Assembly (NCBI GenBank): GCA_005799365.1
Contig: SYGV01000086.1
Coordinates: forward strand, 1 to 37,390
Reading direction: 5' to 3'
Source of the DNA: Nitrospiraceae bacterium
Lineage (GTDB): Bacteria > Nitrospirota > Nitrospiria > Nitrospirales > Nitrospiraceae
Length of the DNA: 37,390 bases
The translations under genes and the position numbers were made by a program. The notes beneath the pieces are model-generated. The model was not told the origin of the DNA. It saw nothing but the letters and a program-made list of their open reading frames with translations, and did not search any database. Below are positions 1 through 7,878 of the stretch, one piece after another. Positions within the stretch are counted from its first letter, which is position 1. Every line of letters starts with the position of its first letter.

Positions 1-269
1 CGCGTGCGGATCGGATTCTGGTCAACGCCTCCAAATCCTTGATCGGACATACCCTCGGTGCCGCCGGCGCCATGGGCGCCATTGCCTCTTCCTTGGCGTT
101 GGAAACGGGGCAGGTGCATCCGACCGCGAATTACGAGCACCAAGATCCTGCCTGCGCCTTGGCTGGCATCTCGCGGGACACGCAAGAGCGACCGCTCAAG
201 GTGGCCCTGCTCAATGCATTCGGGTTCGGCAGCAACAACGCCGCGCTGGTCTTGAAACGCTTCGCCTGA
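1..269 (+). CDS. Beta-ketoacyl-ACP synthase (FabF-like), C-terminal fragment
   Basis: Only the last 88 or so residues are in the window; the frame is open from base 3. The fragment carries the end of a condensing-enzyme thiolase fold. NASKSLIGHTLGAAG holds the catalytic Lys and second His of KAS I/II enzymes, and NAFGFGSNNAALVLKRF is the C-terminal glycine-rich loop, where the usual GGxN is GSNN. Such enzymes condense malonyl-ACP with an acyl chain in the cytosol. An acyl carrier protein begins about 50 bp downstream and lpxD follows, so it probably belongs to a lipid-assembly operon. The family is clear; whether it serves general fatty-acid synthesis or a dedicated lipid cannot be told from the fragment. 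Confidence 0.93.
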   Translation, partial: RADRILVNASKSLIGHTLGAAGAMGAIASSLALETGQVHPTANYEHQDPACALAGISRDTQERPLKVALLNAFGFGSNNAALVLKRFA

Positions 270-319
270 GCGGCGCGGGCCGGACCCTCGGGCTTCACTC
301 TTTCGCCAAAGGATTCAGC

Positions 320-640
320 ATGGGAGCCTCTTCCGCGATTGCGCCCCGCATTCACCAAGCACTGGCCGACTATTTGAAGCGGGACGTGCAGACGATCAAA
401 CCAGACCAGGCCTTGCGCGAGGACCTGGGCTTGGATTCCATGGCCACCATCGAACTCTTGTTTCGGATCGAAGAAGCGTTTGACCTGCAGATTCCGGACG
501 GAGACCTGCAGAAACTCGTAACGGTCGCCGATGTCACCGCCTATGTCGAAGGCAGGCTCACGCCTGCGGCTCCCGCTACGCCCCGCAAGCCGTCCCCCAA
601 ACAAGCAGCAGCCAAGCCGGCAAAAAAGAAAAAACGCTGA
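320..640 (+). CDS. Acyl carrier protein with basic C-terminal tail
   Basis: A 106-residue protein whose first 80 residues form an ACP helical bundle. LGLDSMATIEL contains Ser40, the expected 4'-phosphopantetheine attachment site (DSM instead of the common DSL). It would carry acyl chains as thioesters. AAAGGA sits six bases before the ATG as a good ribosome site. After residue 80 it departs from normal ACPs (about 77 residues) with a Pro/Ala/Lys linker ending KPAKKKKR. Its neighbours are a ketoacyl synthase upstream and lpxD nine to eighteen bases downstream, so it may feed acyl chains to LpxD or to a specialised condensation. The housekeeping ACP is probably encoded elsewhere; that part is inference. 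Confidence 0.9.
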   Translation: MGASSAIAPRIHQALADYLKRDVQTIKPDQALREDLGLDSMATIELLFRIEEAFDLQIPDGDLQKLVTVADVTAYVEGRLTPAAPATPRKPSPKQAAAKPAKKKKR

Positions 641-658
641 CCGGAAAGGATGCGTTCC

Positions 659-1738
659 ATGGCGATCTCCCCCTTACAGCGGCTTCGTTTGGATGCGATC
701 AGCGAAGCGGTCGGCGGCCGGCTGACCGGCCAGCCGGAGCTGCTCATCACCGGCGCCTCCAGCTTGGAGCAGGCAGGCCCAGGCGAGCTGACCTACGTGG
801 AGGGAGACAAGCATCTCAAGGCTGCGCTGGCCTCGCGGGCCGCCGCCTTCGTCGTGGTCCGCCATTTTCCGGAGCTGGCCCGTCCCCAGATCGTTGTCCC
901 CAGTCCGAAATACGCCTTTGCCCTCATCCTCCAGCGGTTTTTTGTCGCCCCCTACCAACCCCGCGGCATCGCCGAACAGGTTTACCGAGGCCAGGACGTC
1001 CGGATCGGCTCCGACGCATCGATCTGGCCCTTTGTGACGTTGGGCCACCGAGCGAAAATCGGCTCCCGTGTCACGCTCTATCCGGGCGTGTTCGTGGGAG
1101 ACGATTCGGTCGTGGGGGATGACTCCATCCTCTACCCCAATGTGACCGTGCGGGAAGGCTGCGTCATCGGCAAACGGGTCATCGTTCACAGCGGTACGGT
1201 GATCGGCAGCGACGGGTTCGGGTATGTGTTGCACGAAAGCCGCCACTGCAAGATCCCCCAACTCGGCGGCGTCACGATCGAAGACGACGTGGAGTTGGGC
1301 GCCAACGTGACGGTGGATCGGGCCACCTTCGGCCACACCATAGTCAAACGCGGCGCCAAAGTAGACAATCTCGTGCAAATCGCCCACAACGTCACGATCG
1401 GAGAGGACACGCTCCTGGTTGCGCAGGTCGGCATCGCCGGCAGCACGACCTTGGGGCATCACGTGATCGTCGGAGGACAGGCAGGGCTGGCAGACCACAT
1501 CGCAATCGGAGATCAGGTGCTCATCGCCGCCCGCTCGGGGGTCAACCGCAGCCTCACCTCGAACCAGATCGTCTCCGGCGCCCCCGTCATGCCGCACGAA
1601 ACGGCAATCAAGGCCCAGGCAGTCATTCCACGCCTGCCGGAACTTCGTCAGCAGGTGCGCGACCTGGAGCAACGGGTCCGGTCCTTGGAAGCTGCCAAGC
1701 CGGCGATGAAAAATGGGAAGCGGAGAAAGAAAAAATAA
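659..1738 (+). CDS. lpxD: UDP-3-O-acylglucosamine N-acyltransferase LpxD
   Basis: Third step of lipid A synthesis: transfer of a 3-hydroxyacyl chain from ACP to the 2-amino group of UDP-3-O-acylglucosamine. The N-terminal uridine-binding domain (LITGASSLEQAGPGELTYVE) is followed by a long left-handed beta-helix of hexapeptide repeats (about residues 105-310, e.g. IGSRVTLYPGVFVGDD, VIGSDGFGYV, VDRATFG). A C-terminal helix (LPELRQQVRDLEQRVRSLE) and a basic end KNGKRRKKK close it. At about 359 residues it has the family length. ATG at 659 is preferred over ATG 650 because GGAAAGG lies nine bases upstream of 659 but directly abuts 650. The last codons overlap a stutter palindrome. Confidence 0.95.
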   Translation: MAISPLQRLRLDAISEAVGGRLTGQPELLITGASSLEQAGPGELTYVEGDKHLKAALASRAAAFVVVRHFPELARPQIVVPSPKYAFALILQRFFVAPYQPRGIAEQVYRGQDVRIGSDASIWPFVTLGHRAKIGSRVTLYPGVFVGDDSVVGDDSILYPNVTVREGCVIGKRVIVHSGTVIGSDGFGYVLHESRHCKIPQLGGVTIEDDVELGANVTVDRATFGHTIVKRGAKVDNLVQIAHNVTIGEDTLLVAQVGIAGSTTLGHHVIVGGQAGLADHIAIGDQVLIAARSGVNRSLTSNQIVSGAPVMPHETAIKAQAVIPRLPELRQQVRDLEQRVRSLEAAKPAMKNGKRRKKK

Positions 1739-1773
1739 AACCTGTCCGCACGTTTGCCGTTTACGTTTTCATG
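1705..1773. repeat. Stutter palindrome between convergent lpxD and hypothetical gene
   Basis: Left arm GATGAAAAATGGGAAGCGG and right arm CCGTTTACGTTTTCATG are imperfect inverted copies built of an A-rich 7-8 nt unit. It covers the last codons of lpxD and of the convergent gene, so it could act as a bidirectional terminator. It is one of a dispersed family (see findings). Confidence 0.55.
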
Positions 1774-2297
1774 TCCCCCTGAGGGATCACTCCCTGCCAA
1801 CCATACATCTTCGCCCAAAAGAACCCGGCCCAGGGCAGCAGCAGCGCCGCCATATAGTAGACATGGCCGAAGATTGAGCTGACCGCCGCGGTGCCGACCA
1901 ACAGTCCCACCCCGCCCAAGTACAGCCAGGGTACATAGCGCTGCCCTGGGTGTTCAGGCGGTTGTGCGGCTGACTCTTTCTTGGGTCGCTTGGGTCCGGT
2001 CTTCGAAAATGTCTTCAGTCGGCCAGCAAAATACCCGGGATGTTCCCGGAGCAGGTAGCGGTGATATCTCGTCTGCCCCCATCCGACCGATCCGCCCAGC
2101 AGCAGCAAACCGGTGCTCTCAAGAAAGGTCTGCCAGCCATAGGTCTCCACCATAAACTGATAGATGAGCGAGGCACTCCCGGCCAGCAGCATGATGAAGC
2201 CTAGGAGCACCGACGGAAAAAGAATATGGGTCTTGACGTACTGCCTCGCCAGTTCAGTTTCGTTCTCGACACGTCTGGATGAAATAAGTTTTGGCAT
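1761..2297 (-). CDS. Hypothetical membrane protein, about four TM helices
   Basis: A 178-residue protein I do not recognise. Hydrophobic segments lie near residues 27-50 (LFPSVLLGFIMLLAGSASLI), 60-75, 125-142 (LYLGGVGLLVGTAAVSSIFG) and 145-160. A basic cytosolic-type loop (FSKTGPKRPKKES) separates the two pairs of helices. It converges on lpxD with only 22 bp between the stop codons, and its last codons (GDMKT) are supplied by the shared palindrome. No good Shine-Dalgarno is visible; GGAG lies about 14 bases upstream of the ATG. It stands alone on this strand. Codon use matches the neighbours, so it is probably a real gene of unknown role. Confidence 0.7.
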   Translation of the reverse strand: MPKLISSRRVENETELARQYVKTHILFPSVLLGFIMLLAGSASLIYQFMVETYGWQTFLESTGLLLLGGSVGWGQTRYHRYLLREHPGYFAGRLKTFSKTGPKRPKKESAAQPPEHPGQRYVPWLYLGGVGLLVGTAAVSSIFGHVYYMAALLLPWAGFFWAKMYGWQGVIPQGDMKT

Positions 2298-2636
2298 GAT
2301 TCTGGCTTGAGCTCCAACGGTTATTGCGCCTCGGCATCAATCAATACAACGACGCATCGTGAGCCAGCCCCCACCAATCGGCTGGTTAGGCACAGGACGT
2401 GGGGATGGAGACACATTTTAGCAAGCAGGACGCGGAAGAGATGCCTGCTCGCGTCGCGCACCAGCGTCAGTTGAGCCGATCCCCTCCCTGTTCTCGCAAA
2501 ATCTCACGCCTGCAAGGCCTCGCAAGCTCAACGGCGGCAAGCACCGCATCTGCTCTGTTCTTCGGGGGCCTCATCGCTGAATCCACGCATCGTCATTGAG
2601 GACCGGACACCGACGCCGTCGTACCCCCTGTTTCCC

Positions 2637-2657
2637 TGTCCACAAAAATTGTGGACA
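2637..2657. repeat. Perfect 9-bp inverted repeat, 3-nt spacer
   Basis: TGTCCACAA-AAA-TTGTGGACA. It has operator-like symmetry, or could form a tight hairpin. It lies in a long gene-poor stretch and no adjacent regulator gene is visible. Confidence 0.6.
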
Positions 2658-2869
2658 ACATGGGGGCCGTCTTGTGAATCAAGTGAGCGCCTTGCGGTTG
2701 CCACGCAGGGCCAGCAGTCTGCACAAATTTTAGGCTGCCACTCACATTTATTATCATATGGTTAGGTGTCTTGTTGGCCCTTTATTGATATCCCCAAGAT
2801 ATGGGGTCCAGCCTACAATTTTGACGATGCCTGAGTAAGGTCCGCAGCCTGTGGGTGAACGGCCAGGTA

Positions 2870-2888
2870 GATAGGCTATCAGCCTATC
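2870..2888. repeat. Perfect 8-bp inverted repeat, 3-nt spacer
   Basis: GATAGGCT-ATC-AGCCTATC, with the same 3-nt-spacer geometry as the repeat at 2637-2657 but a different sequence. Function unknown. Confidence 0.55.
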
Positions 2889-3210
2889 GTTTTCGGAATG
2901 GCGAGAGCGTTCGCACCAACCAATTTCAACCAGGCGTGCGCCCCAAACCCAACATGGTCAAGAAATACGCAGGCGCCTCGTCCCCTCGATCATGCAGATC
3001 CAGGCCATGTCAGAATCTTACCTCGACGCGGGGCGAATCCCCGCCGGATCAACGGCATGCAGCGTCGGAATCTCGGCATCGAGGATGTCAGCGCTGCAGT
3101 CGTTGCGCAGAAGCACGAGATCATTCCGGAAAACTTTGCCGCTCACGCAGTGCGAACATGAGGCCTTATGCTACAAGGATTCACCCTGTGCCGCAAGCGG
3201 GAACGATCTT

Positions 3211-3963
3211 TCACAGCGGCCTATCGGTCGTCTCGGCACACTTCCGCTTCGACCACCGCTCCGATCGTTTCAACCCCTCGGTCACGCCCCGCATGACCAG
3301 CCGGCCGATCAGCTCTCCCACCTTGGTATGGGTCCCGCTGTAACGGAGCTGCGGCCCATCCCGTCCGGCTCCGCAGGCAACGACCACCGCGTCGGTGCCG
3401 GTCCCGGTGGCTCCCCGGCGGCCGGTCCAACTGGGGACGCCGGCGGCCAGCAACACAGCCGCCTTGCTTTCCGTCACCACTTGCACCGCCCCCACCATCG
3501 CCGACTCCCCCAGACGCGCGTTGGTGACCAAGATCACGTTGATCGTGCCAGGCGACGCGCGCCGGCGCCCCTCAGCCGACCGCACCGGCTCCCCGGCCCG
3601 CACGGCATTGGTCACGCCGACGGTGATAAACCCTTCGACCCACAGATTGTCCGCTGCTGCACGCAACGTCACGAGTTGTTTCATCGGGACTGCGGTCATA
3701 AGCGCCACTGCCTCGCCGGTCACTCCCATTTCACCGGCCACTTGTTTCAAATACTTCGCCGGATCAGTCCACCGGCGCGTAGGAAGCGTGGCGGACGCCG
3801 CGACAGGGTTGGCCGGAACTTGATGGTTCATGATGTACCGGGCCTTGACCAGCCCGCCGTGACAGGCGGCGGAAGACAAGACCTTCAGCCGTTTCTCCAG
3901 GTCGATCAGGAGTGTCCGGCCCTCCACCAGGAAGCGGGTATCGAGGGACGATCGCCGGTTCAC
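3211..3963 (-). CDS. cbiZ: Adenosylcobinamide amidohydrolase CbiZ
   Basis: About 250 residues. CbiZ hydrolyses adenosylcobinamide to adenosylcobyric acid by removing the aminopropanol arm, so foreign corrinoids can be remodelled. Family features seen: SSAACHGGLVKARYIMNHQV near the N-terminus, FITVGVTNAVRAGEP, INVILVTNARL, GTGTDAVVVACG and the C-terminal GTHTKVGELIGRLV. The track ORF begins far upstream in a shadow frame of cobD. I choose GTG 3963, which overlaps the cobD stop as GTGA and has GGAGGG five bases before it. It is the last gene of the cobalamin run. CbiZ is common in archaea and scattered in bacteria, so transfer is plausible. CobD and CbiB immediately upstream would rebuild what CbiZ removes. 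Confidence 0.92.
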   Translation of the reverse strand: MNRRSSLDTRFLVEGRTLLIDLEKRLKVLSSAACHGGLVKARYIMNHQVPANPVAASATLPTRRWTDPAKYLKQVAGEMGVTGEAVALMTAVPMKQLVTLRAAADNLWVEGFITVGVTNAVRAGEPVRSAEGRRRASPGTINVILVTNARLGESAMVGAVQVVTESKAAVLLAAGVPSWTGRRGATGTGTDAVVVACGAGRDGPQLRYSGTHTKVGELIGRLVMRGVTEGLKRSERWSKRKCAETTDRPL

Positions 3964-5054
3964 GCTTGCCCTCCGAGCCACTGGCGCAGGGCGGCCGTCA
4001 GGCGTCGATTCTGAACCAGCCGGCGCACCGCCACTCGGACCGTCCGCCGGTTCAATCCCGGCACCGAAGAACAGTCCCGAATCAACAGCCCTTGCCGCGC
4101 CAGCGTCGCGGCGCAGACGCGAGCGGAACGCGATGCCGGCAGTTCCAGCAAGAGGAAGTTGGCCTCCGAAGGATAGACCCTCACTCCGGGCAGGGCCATC
4201 AGGTTCATGACGAAGCTGGTTCGCTCCCGCTGCATATAGGCCAGACTGCGGCCGACATAGCGTCGATCCCCCAGGGCGGCCACGGCATATGCCTGAGCCG
4301 GCATATTCACCGACCAGGGAGGCTGGAGTGAACGGATCAGCTGAATGAGCGGCGCAGCCCCGACCAGATAGCCGAGGCGCAGGGCCGGCATGGCGTAGAA
4401 CTTCGTGAAGCTGCGCAGCACCAGCAGATTGGCCGAGCGCCGGGCGTCGCACAGCACCGACCGGTCCGCGCAATACTCGACGAAGGTTTCATCCACGACG
4501 ACCCGCAGGCGGCGCCGCGCCGCCGCCTGCACCAGTTTACGCACCGACTCAGCAGGGACGGCCTGGCCCGTCGGGCTGTTGGGATTGCAGAGGAAGATGG
4601 TATCCACGGGCCGCCGGCTGCGACGGACCGCTTGCAGCACCAGCTCAAGCGGCGGGCGATAGTCCTCGCTCCGCCTGGCATGCAGATAGCTGACCTTCCC
4701 TCCCGCCAACGCCACCGCGCGCGCATATTCCGAAAAGGTCGGACCGATGAGCAATGCATGACGAATCCCCAAGGCGCGCGGGAGGAGATGGATCAATTCG
4801 CTCGACCCGTTCCCGACCACAATCTGGTCGGACGCCAGGCGCCAACGCTCGGCCAGGGCCAGCCGGAGCGTCACACAATCGGGATCGGGATAATGGATGA
4901 GCTGCGGCAACGAATGCCGCAAGGCGCGGACGGCAACCGGCGATGGGCCCAACGGATTGATACTCGCGCTGAAATCCACAAACCGATTGCTCGCACGCCC
5001 GCTCGTGCGAGCGGCCTCGTACACATTGCCGCCATGGACAAAATCAGCCGTCAT
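3960..5054 (-). CDS. cobD: Threonine-phosphate decarboxylase CobD (HisC-like PLP enzyme)
   Basis: A 364-residue fold-type I PLP enzyme that decarboxylates L-threonine-O-3-phosphate to (R)-1-amino-2-propanol O-2-phosphate, the linker of the nucleotide loop. Seen: HGGNVYEAAR and FSASINPLGPSP at the start (typical of CobD rather than HisC), VGNGSSELIHLL for phosphate binding, CNPNSPTG, VVDETFVEY, and RSFTKFYAMPALRLGY with the PLP lysine at about 218. ATG 5054 overlaps the cbiB stop as ATGA, and its own stop overlaps cbiZ as GTGA. The context of cbiB, cobS and cobT separates it from histidinol-phosphate aminotransferase. No threonine kinase (PduX) is visible in the window. Confidence 0.93.
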   Translation of the reverse strand: MTADFVHGGNVYEAARTSGRASNRFVDFSASINPLGPSPVAVRALRHSLPQLIHYPDPDCVTLRLALAERWRLASDQIVVGNGSSELIHLLPRALGIRHALLIGPTFSEYARAVALAGGKVSYLHARRSEDYRPPLELVLQAVRRSRRPVDTIFLCNPNSPTGQAVPAESVRKLVQAAARRRLRVVVDETFVEYCADRSVLCDARRSANLLVLRSFTKFYAMPALRLGYLVGAAPLIQLIRSLQPPWSVNMPAQAYAVAALGDRRYVGRSLAYMQRERTSFVMNLMALPGVRVYPSEANFLLLELPASRSARVCAATLARQGLLIRDCSSVPGLNRRTVRVAVRRLVQNRRLTAALRQWLGGQA

Positions 5055-6004
5055 GCGAATCGCACCCAGGCCGCCAGCGCGGTAGCCAGGACCGAAGCCG
5101 CCACCATCAGGACCAAGGCCTGTCGGATGTGGTCCGCCTGCAATGCCTGACCTGGATTCCCGAGGCTGGGTCGCTTGATCACCATCCCCTCGTAGACGTT
5201 CCAGCCGCCGAGCTGGACATGTAGCACCCCTGCCATAGCCGACTCAGGCCAGCCGCTGTTGGGACTCTCATGCTTGCTCGCGTCGCGCATGACAATGGAC
5301 CAGGCTCGCGCGAGTAGGTCGGCGCTGAATTGCATAAGCCCTCCGGCCAGAACCAGCAAGCAGGCCGCGAGGCGTGCCGGGATCCAATTGGCCGCGTCGT
5401 CCAGGCGGGCTGAGCCCCAACCGAAATCACGATACCGTTCATCGCGGTGGCCGACCATGGAGTCCAGGGTGCTGATGGCCTTAAAGGCCAGCGCCAACGG
5501 CGCCCCGCCCAACGCCAGATAAAAAAGCGGCGCGACAACCCCGTCCGCCGTGCTTTCGGCGATGGTCTCCACCGTGGCCCGGACAATTTCCCCTTCCGGC
5601 AACGCCTCCGTATCCCGCCCGACAATATGGGAGAGCGCCGCCCTCGCTCGGTCCAGCCGGCCGGCGTTCAACGCGCGCAAGACCGAGGCCCCATGGTCGG
5701 CCAAGTCCCTAGCCGCCAACGTCGTATAGGCCAGCAGGATTTCCGCGCCGGTCGCCGCCAGCGGATGAACCAGCCAGGCCAGTCGGATCAGGCCCCACCC
5801 GGCAGCCCAAGCGCCGATCGGCAAACCGATCACCAGCGCCAGACCGGCCATGCGAAGTCCAGCCGGTCCCTGCGTGACCCGCCGGACCGTCCGCTCATAC
5901 CAGGCGGCGCACTGGCCCATGAGCCGAACCGGATGGGGCAACCAACGGGGATCGCCCACCAACGTATCCAGCAGGCACGCGAGCAGCAGCGCCGACGCGG
6001 TCAC
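5051..6004 (-). CDS. cbiB: Adenosylcobinamide-phosphate synthase CbiB
   Basis: A 317-residue integral membrane enzyme that joins adenosylcobyric acid to aminopropanol (phosphate). The family start is clear: LLLACLLDTLVGDPRWLPHPVRLMG. Further marks are ESTADGVVAPLFYLALGGAPLALAFKA, TLDSMVGHRDERYRDFGWGSARLDDAANWIPARL and PNSGWPESAMAGVLHVQLGG. Several hydrophobic helices are evident, near 55-80, 205-225 and 295-312. It starts with GTG overlapping the cobS stop (GTGA) and has little Shine-Dalgarno of its own, so coupling to cobS is likely. It ends in an ATGA overlap with cobD. Confidence 0.95.
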   Translation of the reverse strand: MTASALLLACLLDTLVGDPRWLPHPVRLMGQCAAWYERTVRRVTQGPAGLRMAGLALVIGLPIGAWAAGWGLIRLAWLVHPLAATGAEILLAYTTLAARDLADHGASVLRALNAGRLDRARAALSHIVGRDTEALPEGEIVRATVETIAESTADGVVAPLFYLALGGAPLALAFKAISTLDSMVGHRDERYRDFGWGSARLDDAANWIPARLAACLLVLAGGLMQFSADLLARAWSIVMRDASKHESPNSGWPESAMAGVLHVQLGGWNVYEGMVIKRPSLGNPGQALQADHIRQALVLMVAASVLATALAAWVRFA

Positions 6005-6768
6005 GGCAAGCCGAGGAACAGGGGAGCCGCCAGCAGAAATAGGACTTCCGCGATTTCATTGACCGCGCCCAACGTGTCGCCGGTGATGCCGCCGAAGAGC
6101 CGACGGGCGAAGAGGGTCATGGCATAGGCTGCGATCCCCAGGACGACCAGGCAGCACAAGGAGCCGATGGGACCGAGGGCCCAGAGCAATGCGAGGCCCA
6201 GGAGGAGACTCGCCCCCAGCACATGCCGCGCGGAAAGAGACGATAAAAACGGCTGGGCTAGGCCCCCCTCCGATCGCGCATAGGGGGCCGAAATGGCGCT
6301 CACCACCATGGCCCATCGTCCGACCGCCGGGAGGCAGAGCAACATGGATGACCGCCCCTCGTCGGGCAAATCCACCAGCCCCGCATACTTGAGCCCCAAG
6401 GCCAGCACAAGCCCCGTGGCTCCGATCGCGCCGATCCGGCCGTCGCGCATGATGGCCAGCCGATCGGATGGAGTCCGCCCGCCCGCCAACCCGTCGAGGG
6501 CGTCGGCCAAGCCGTCCTGATGCAGGCCTCTGGTCAAGACGACCAGCAAGACGATGAGCAGCCCGTTGACCGCCTTGTCCGAGAAGACCTGGATGAGCAG
6601 GAAATCGCCCGCCACCAGGATCACGCCCAGGATCAAACCAACGAGCGGGTACCAGCCCATCGACGAAGCCAGCTCCCCCGGCTCCGGATCGTGGCAGGAC
6701 CGGCTCACCGGGATCGCGGTCAGGAACTGCCAGGCGATCGCGAACGGCCGCAGAAGCGACCGGCTCAC
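6001..6768 (-). CDS. cobS: Adenosylcobinamide-GDP ribazoletransferase (cobalamin synthase) CobS
   Basis: A membrane enzyme joining AdoCbi-GDP with alpha-ribazole(-phosphate) to finish the cofactor. Seen: FLTAIPVSR near the start, MGWYPLVGLILG, GLHQDGLADALDGLAGG (the Asp-rich DGxxDxxDG-type metal site), RDGRIGAIGATGLVLALGLKY and the C-terminal GGITGDTLGAVNEIAEV. About six TM helices. The track start at 6858 lies in the cobT frame shadow. I choose GTG 6768, which overlaps the cobT stop (GTGA) and has GGAG eight bases upstream, giving 255 residues, the family length. Confidence 0.95.
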   Translation of the reverse strand: MSRSLLRPFAIAWQFLTAIPVSRSCHDPEPGELASSMGWYPLVGLILGVILVAGDFLLIQVFSDKAVNGLLIVLLVVLTRGLHQDGLADALDGLAGGRTPSDRLAIMRDGRIGAIGATGLVLALGLKYAGLVDLPDEGRSSMLLCLPAVGRWAMVVSAISAPYARSEGGLAQPFLSSLSARHVLGASLLLGLALLWALGPIGSLCCLVVLGIAAYAMTLFARRLFGGITGDTLGAVNEIAEVLFLLAAPLFLGLP

Positions 6769-7820
6769 GATGACCGCTCCGACACGCCGGCTTCGTCGAA
6801 CGTGGCCATCTGGGTCAGAATTTTGAGGCTGGCCTGCACCAGACTGATCCCGATGCACGCGCCGGTTCCTTCGCCGAGACGAAGATCAAGATTCAGCAAC
6901 GGCGTGAGGCTGAGGTGGCGGAGCGCCATCTGATGCCCTCGTTCGACGGACAGATGCGAAGCCATCATGTATTCCCGGCAGAGCGGCTGACAGGCAGCGG
7001 CAATCAGCGCCGCCGCGCCGGAAATGAACCCGTCCAGCACGACCGGCATGCGATGGGCAGCCGCCCCGATCATCAGCCCGGCCAGCCCGGCGATTTCAAA
7101 CCCGCCCACCTTGGCCAGCAGATCCAACGGATCGCGCGGATCCGGCCGATGCAGCGCCAACGCCCGTTCGATAACCGCCACTTTCCGCCTGTACCCCTCG
7201 TCGTCGATGCCGGTCCCGCGACCGGTGACGACATCCACCGACGAACCGGTCAGCAGGGCCGTGATGGCGGCACTGGGCGTCGTGTTGCCGATGCCCATAT
7301 CGCCCGTACCGATGAGCCCGAGGCCTTCTCGCGCCGCGTGCGCCGCTAGCTCGACGCCGACCAACAAGGCGCGCTCGGCCTCGGACCGGCTCATGGCCGG
7401 TTCGACGGAGAAATTTTTCGTCCCACGGGCGATCTTGCGATCAATCAAGCCGGGGACGGAACCGAAATCATGGGCCACCCCGATGTCCACGACCCGGACC
7501 TCCGCCCCCGCGTGACGGGCCAGGACATTCACCGCCGCGCCTCCCCGAAGAAAATTCAACACCATTTGCGGCGTCACGGAACTGGGGTAGGCGCTGACCC
7601 CCTCCCCCGTAATCCCATGATCGGCGGCAAAGGTAAACACCGCGGCGCGTGGAATCTCAGGCGGGACCTTGCCCGTGATCGAGACATACTGAGCGGCCAA
7701 TTCTTCCAGCCGCCCCAGGCTCCCGACCGGCTTCGTGAGCCGATCCAGCCGAGCCTGCGTGCGAGCCCTGGCCTCCCGATCAACCGGACGGATCAATGCG
7801 ATGGCTTCCTGCAGGGTCAC
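6765..7820 (-). CDS. cobT: Nicotinate-nucleotide--dimethylbenzimidazole phosphoribosyltransferase CobT
   Basis: A cytosolic enzyme that activates the lower ligand by forming alpha-ribazole phosphate from nicotinate mononucleotide and dimethylbenzimidazole. Strong family signatures: LDRLTKPVGSLGRLEELA, FAADHGITGEGVSAYP, FLRGGAAVNVLA, GTGDMGIGNTTPSAA and LRLGEGTGACIG with the catalytic Glu. GTG 7820 (VTLQEAIALIRP) is preferred to the track start at GTG 7847 because AAGGGG lies a proper distance upstream and family proteins begin at this point, giving 351 residues. It sits 58 bp after cobU and is coupled to cobS. With bluB nearby, the natural substrate is presumably DMB. Confidence 0.96.
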   Translation of the reverse strand: MTLQEAIALIRPVDREARARTQARLDRLTKPVGSLGRLEELAAQYVSITGKVPPEIPRAAVFTFAADHGITGEGVSAYPSSVTPQMVLNFLRGGAAVNVLARHAGAEVRVVDIGVAHDFGSVPGLIDRKIARGTKNFSVEPAMSRSEAERALLVGVELAAHAAREGLGLIGTGDMGIGNTTPSAAITALLTGSSVDVVTGRGTGIDDEGYRRKVAVIERALALHRPDPRDPLDLLAKVGGFEIAGLAGLMIGAAAHRMPVVLDGFISGAAALIAAACQPLCREYMMASHLSVERGHQMALRHLSLTPLLNLDLRLGEGTGACIGISLVQASLKILTQMATFDEAGVSERSS

Positions 7821-7878
7821 TTCGTTCCCCTTTGGCGCGATAGACACGCTCGGACTGTCAGCCCCCAGCAGTGACGCG

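Larger units (their letters stand above)
2298..3210. other. AT-richer intergenic stretch, no recognisable gene
   Basis: About 900 bases without a convincing gene. The track ORFs here have unlikely composition and no known motifs. One stretch around 3050-3160 (RRNLGIEDVSAAVVAQKHEI) reads like real protein and could be a decayed gene fragment, but I cannot place it. Bases 2690-2830 are noticeably AT-rich for this window. Several short perfect inverted repeats occur: CCAGCC/GGCTGG at 2364-2385, TGTCCACAA/TTGTGGACA at 2637-2657, CCCCA/TGGGG at 2792-2806 and GATAGGCT/AGCCTATC at 2870-2888. Confidence 0.5.

Noticed and set aside
3050-3161. A thiolase-type remnant (RRNLGIEDVSAAVVAQKHEI)
   Set aside because: The resemblance is slight and no active-site motif could be found in any nearby frame; kept only as a remark in the intergenic entry.
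2992-4014. A 340-residue plus-strand ORF
   Set aside because: It runs antisense to cbiZ and has shadow-type composition (His/Pro/Arg-rich) with no recognisable motif.
3211-4473. A 420-residue ORF as a single protein
   Set aside because: Its first 170 codons are the shadow of cobD (Arg/Gly/Ala-rich, no motifs). The real CbiZ starts at GTG 3963 with a GTGA overlap and a ribosome site.
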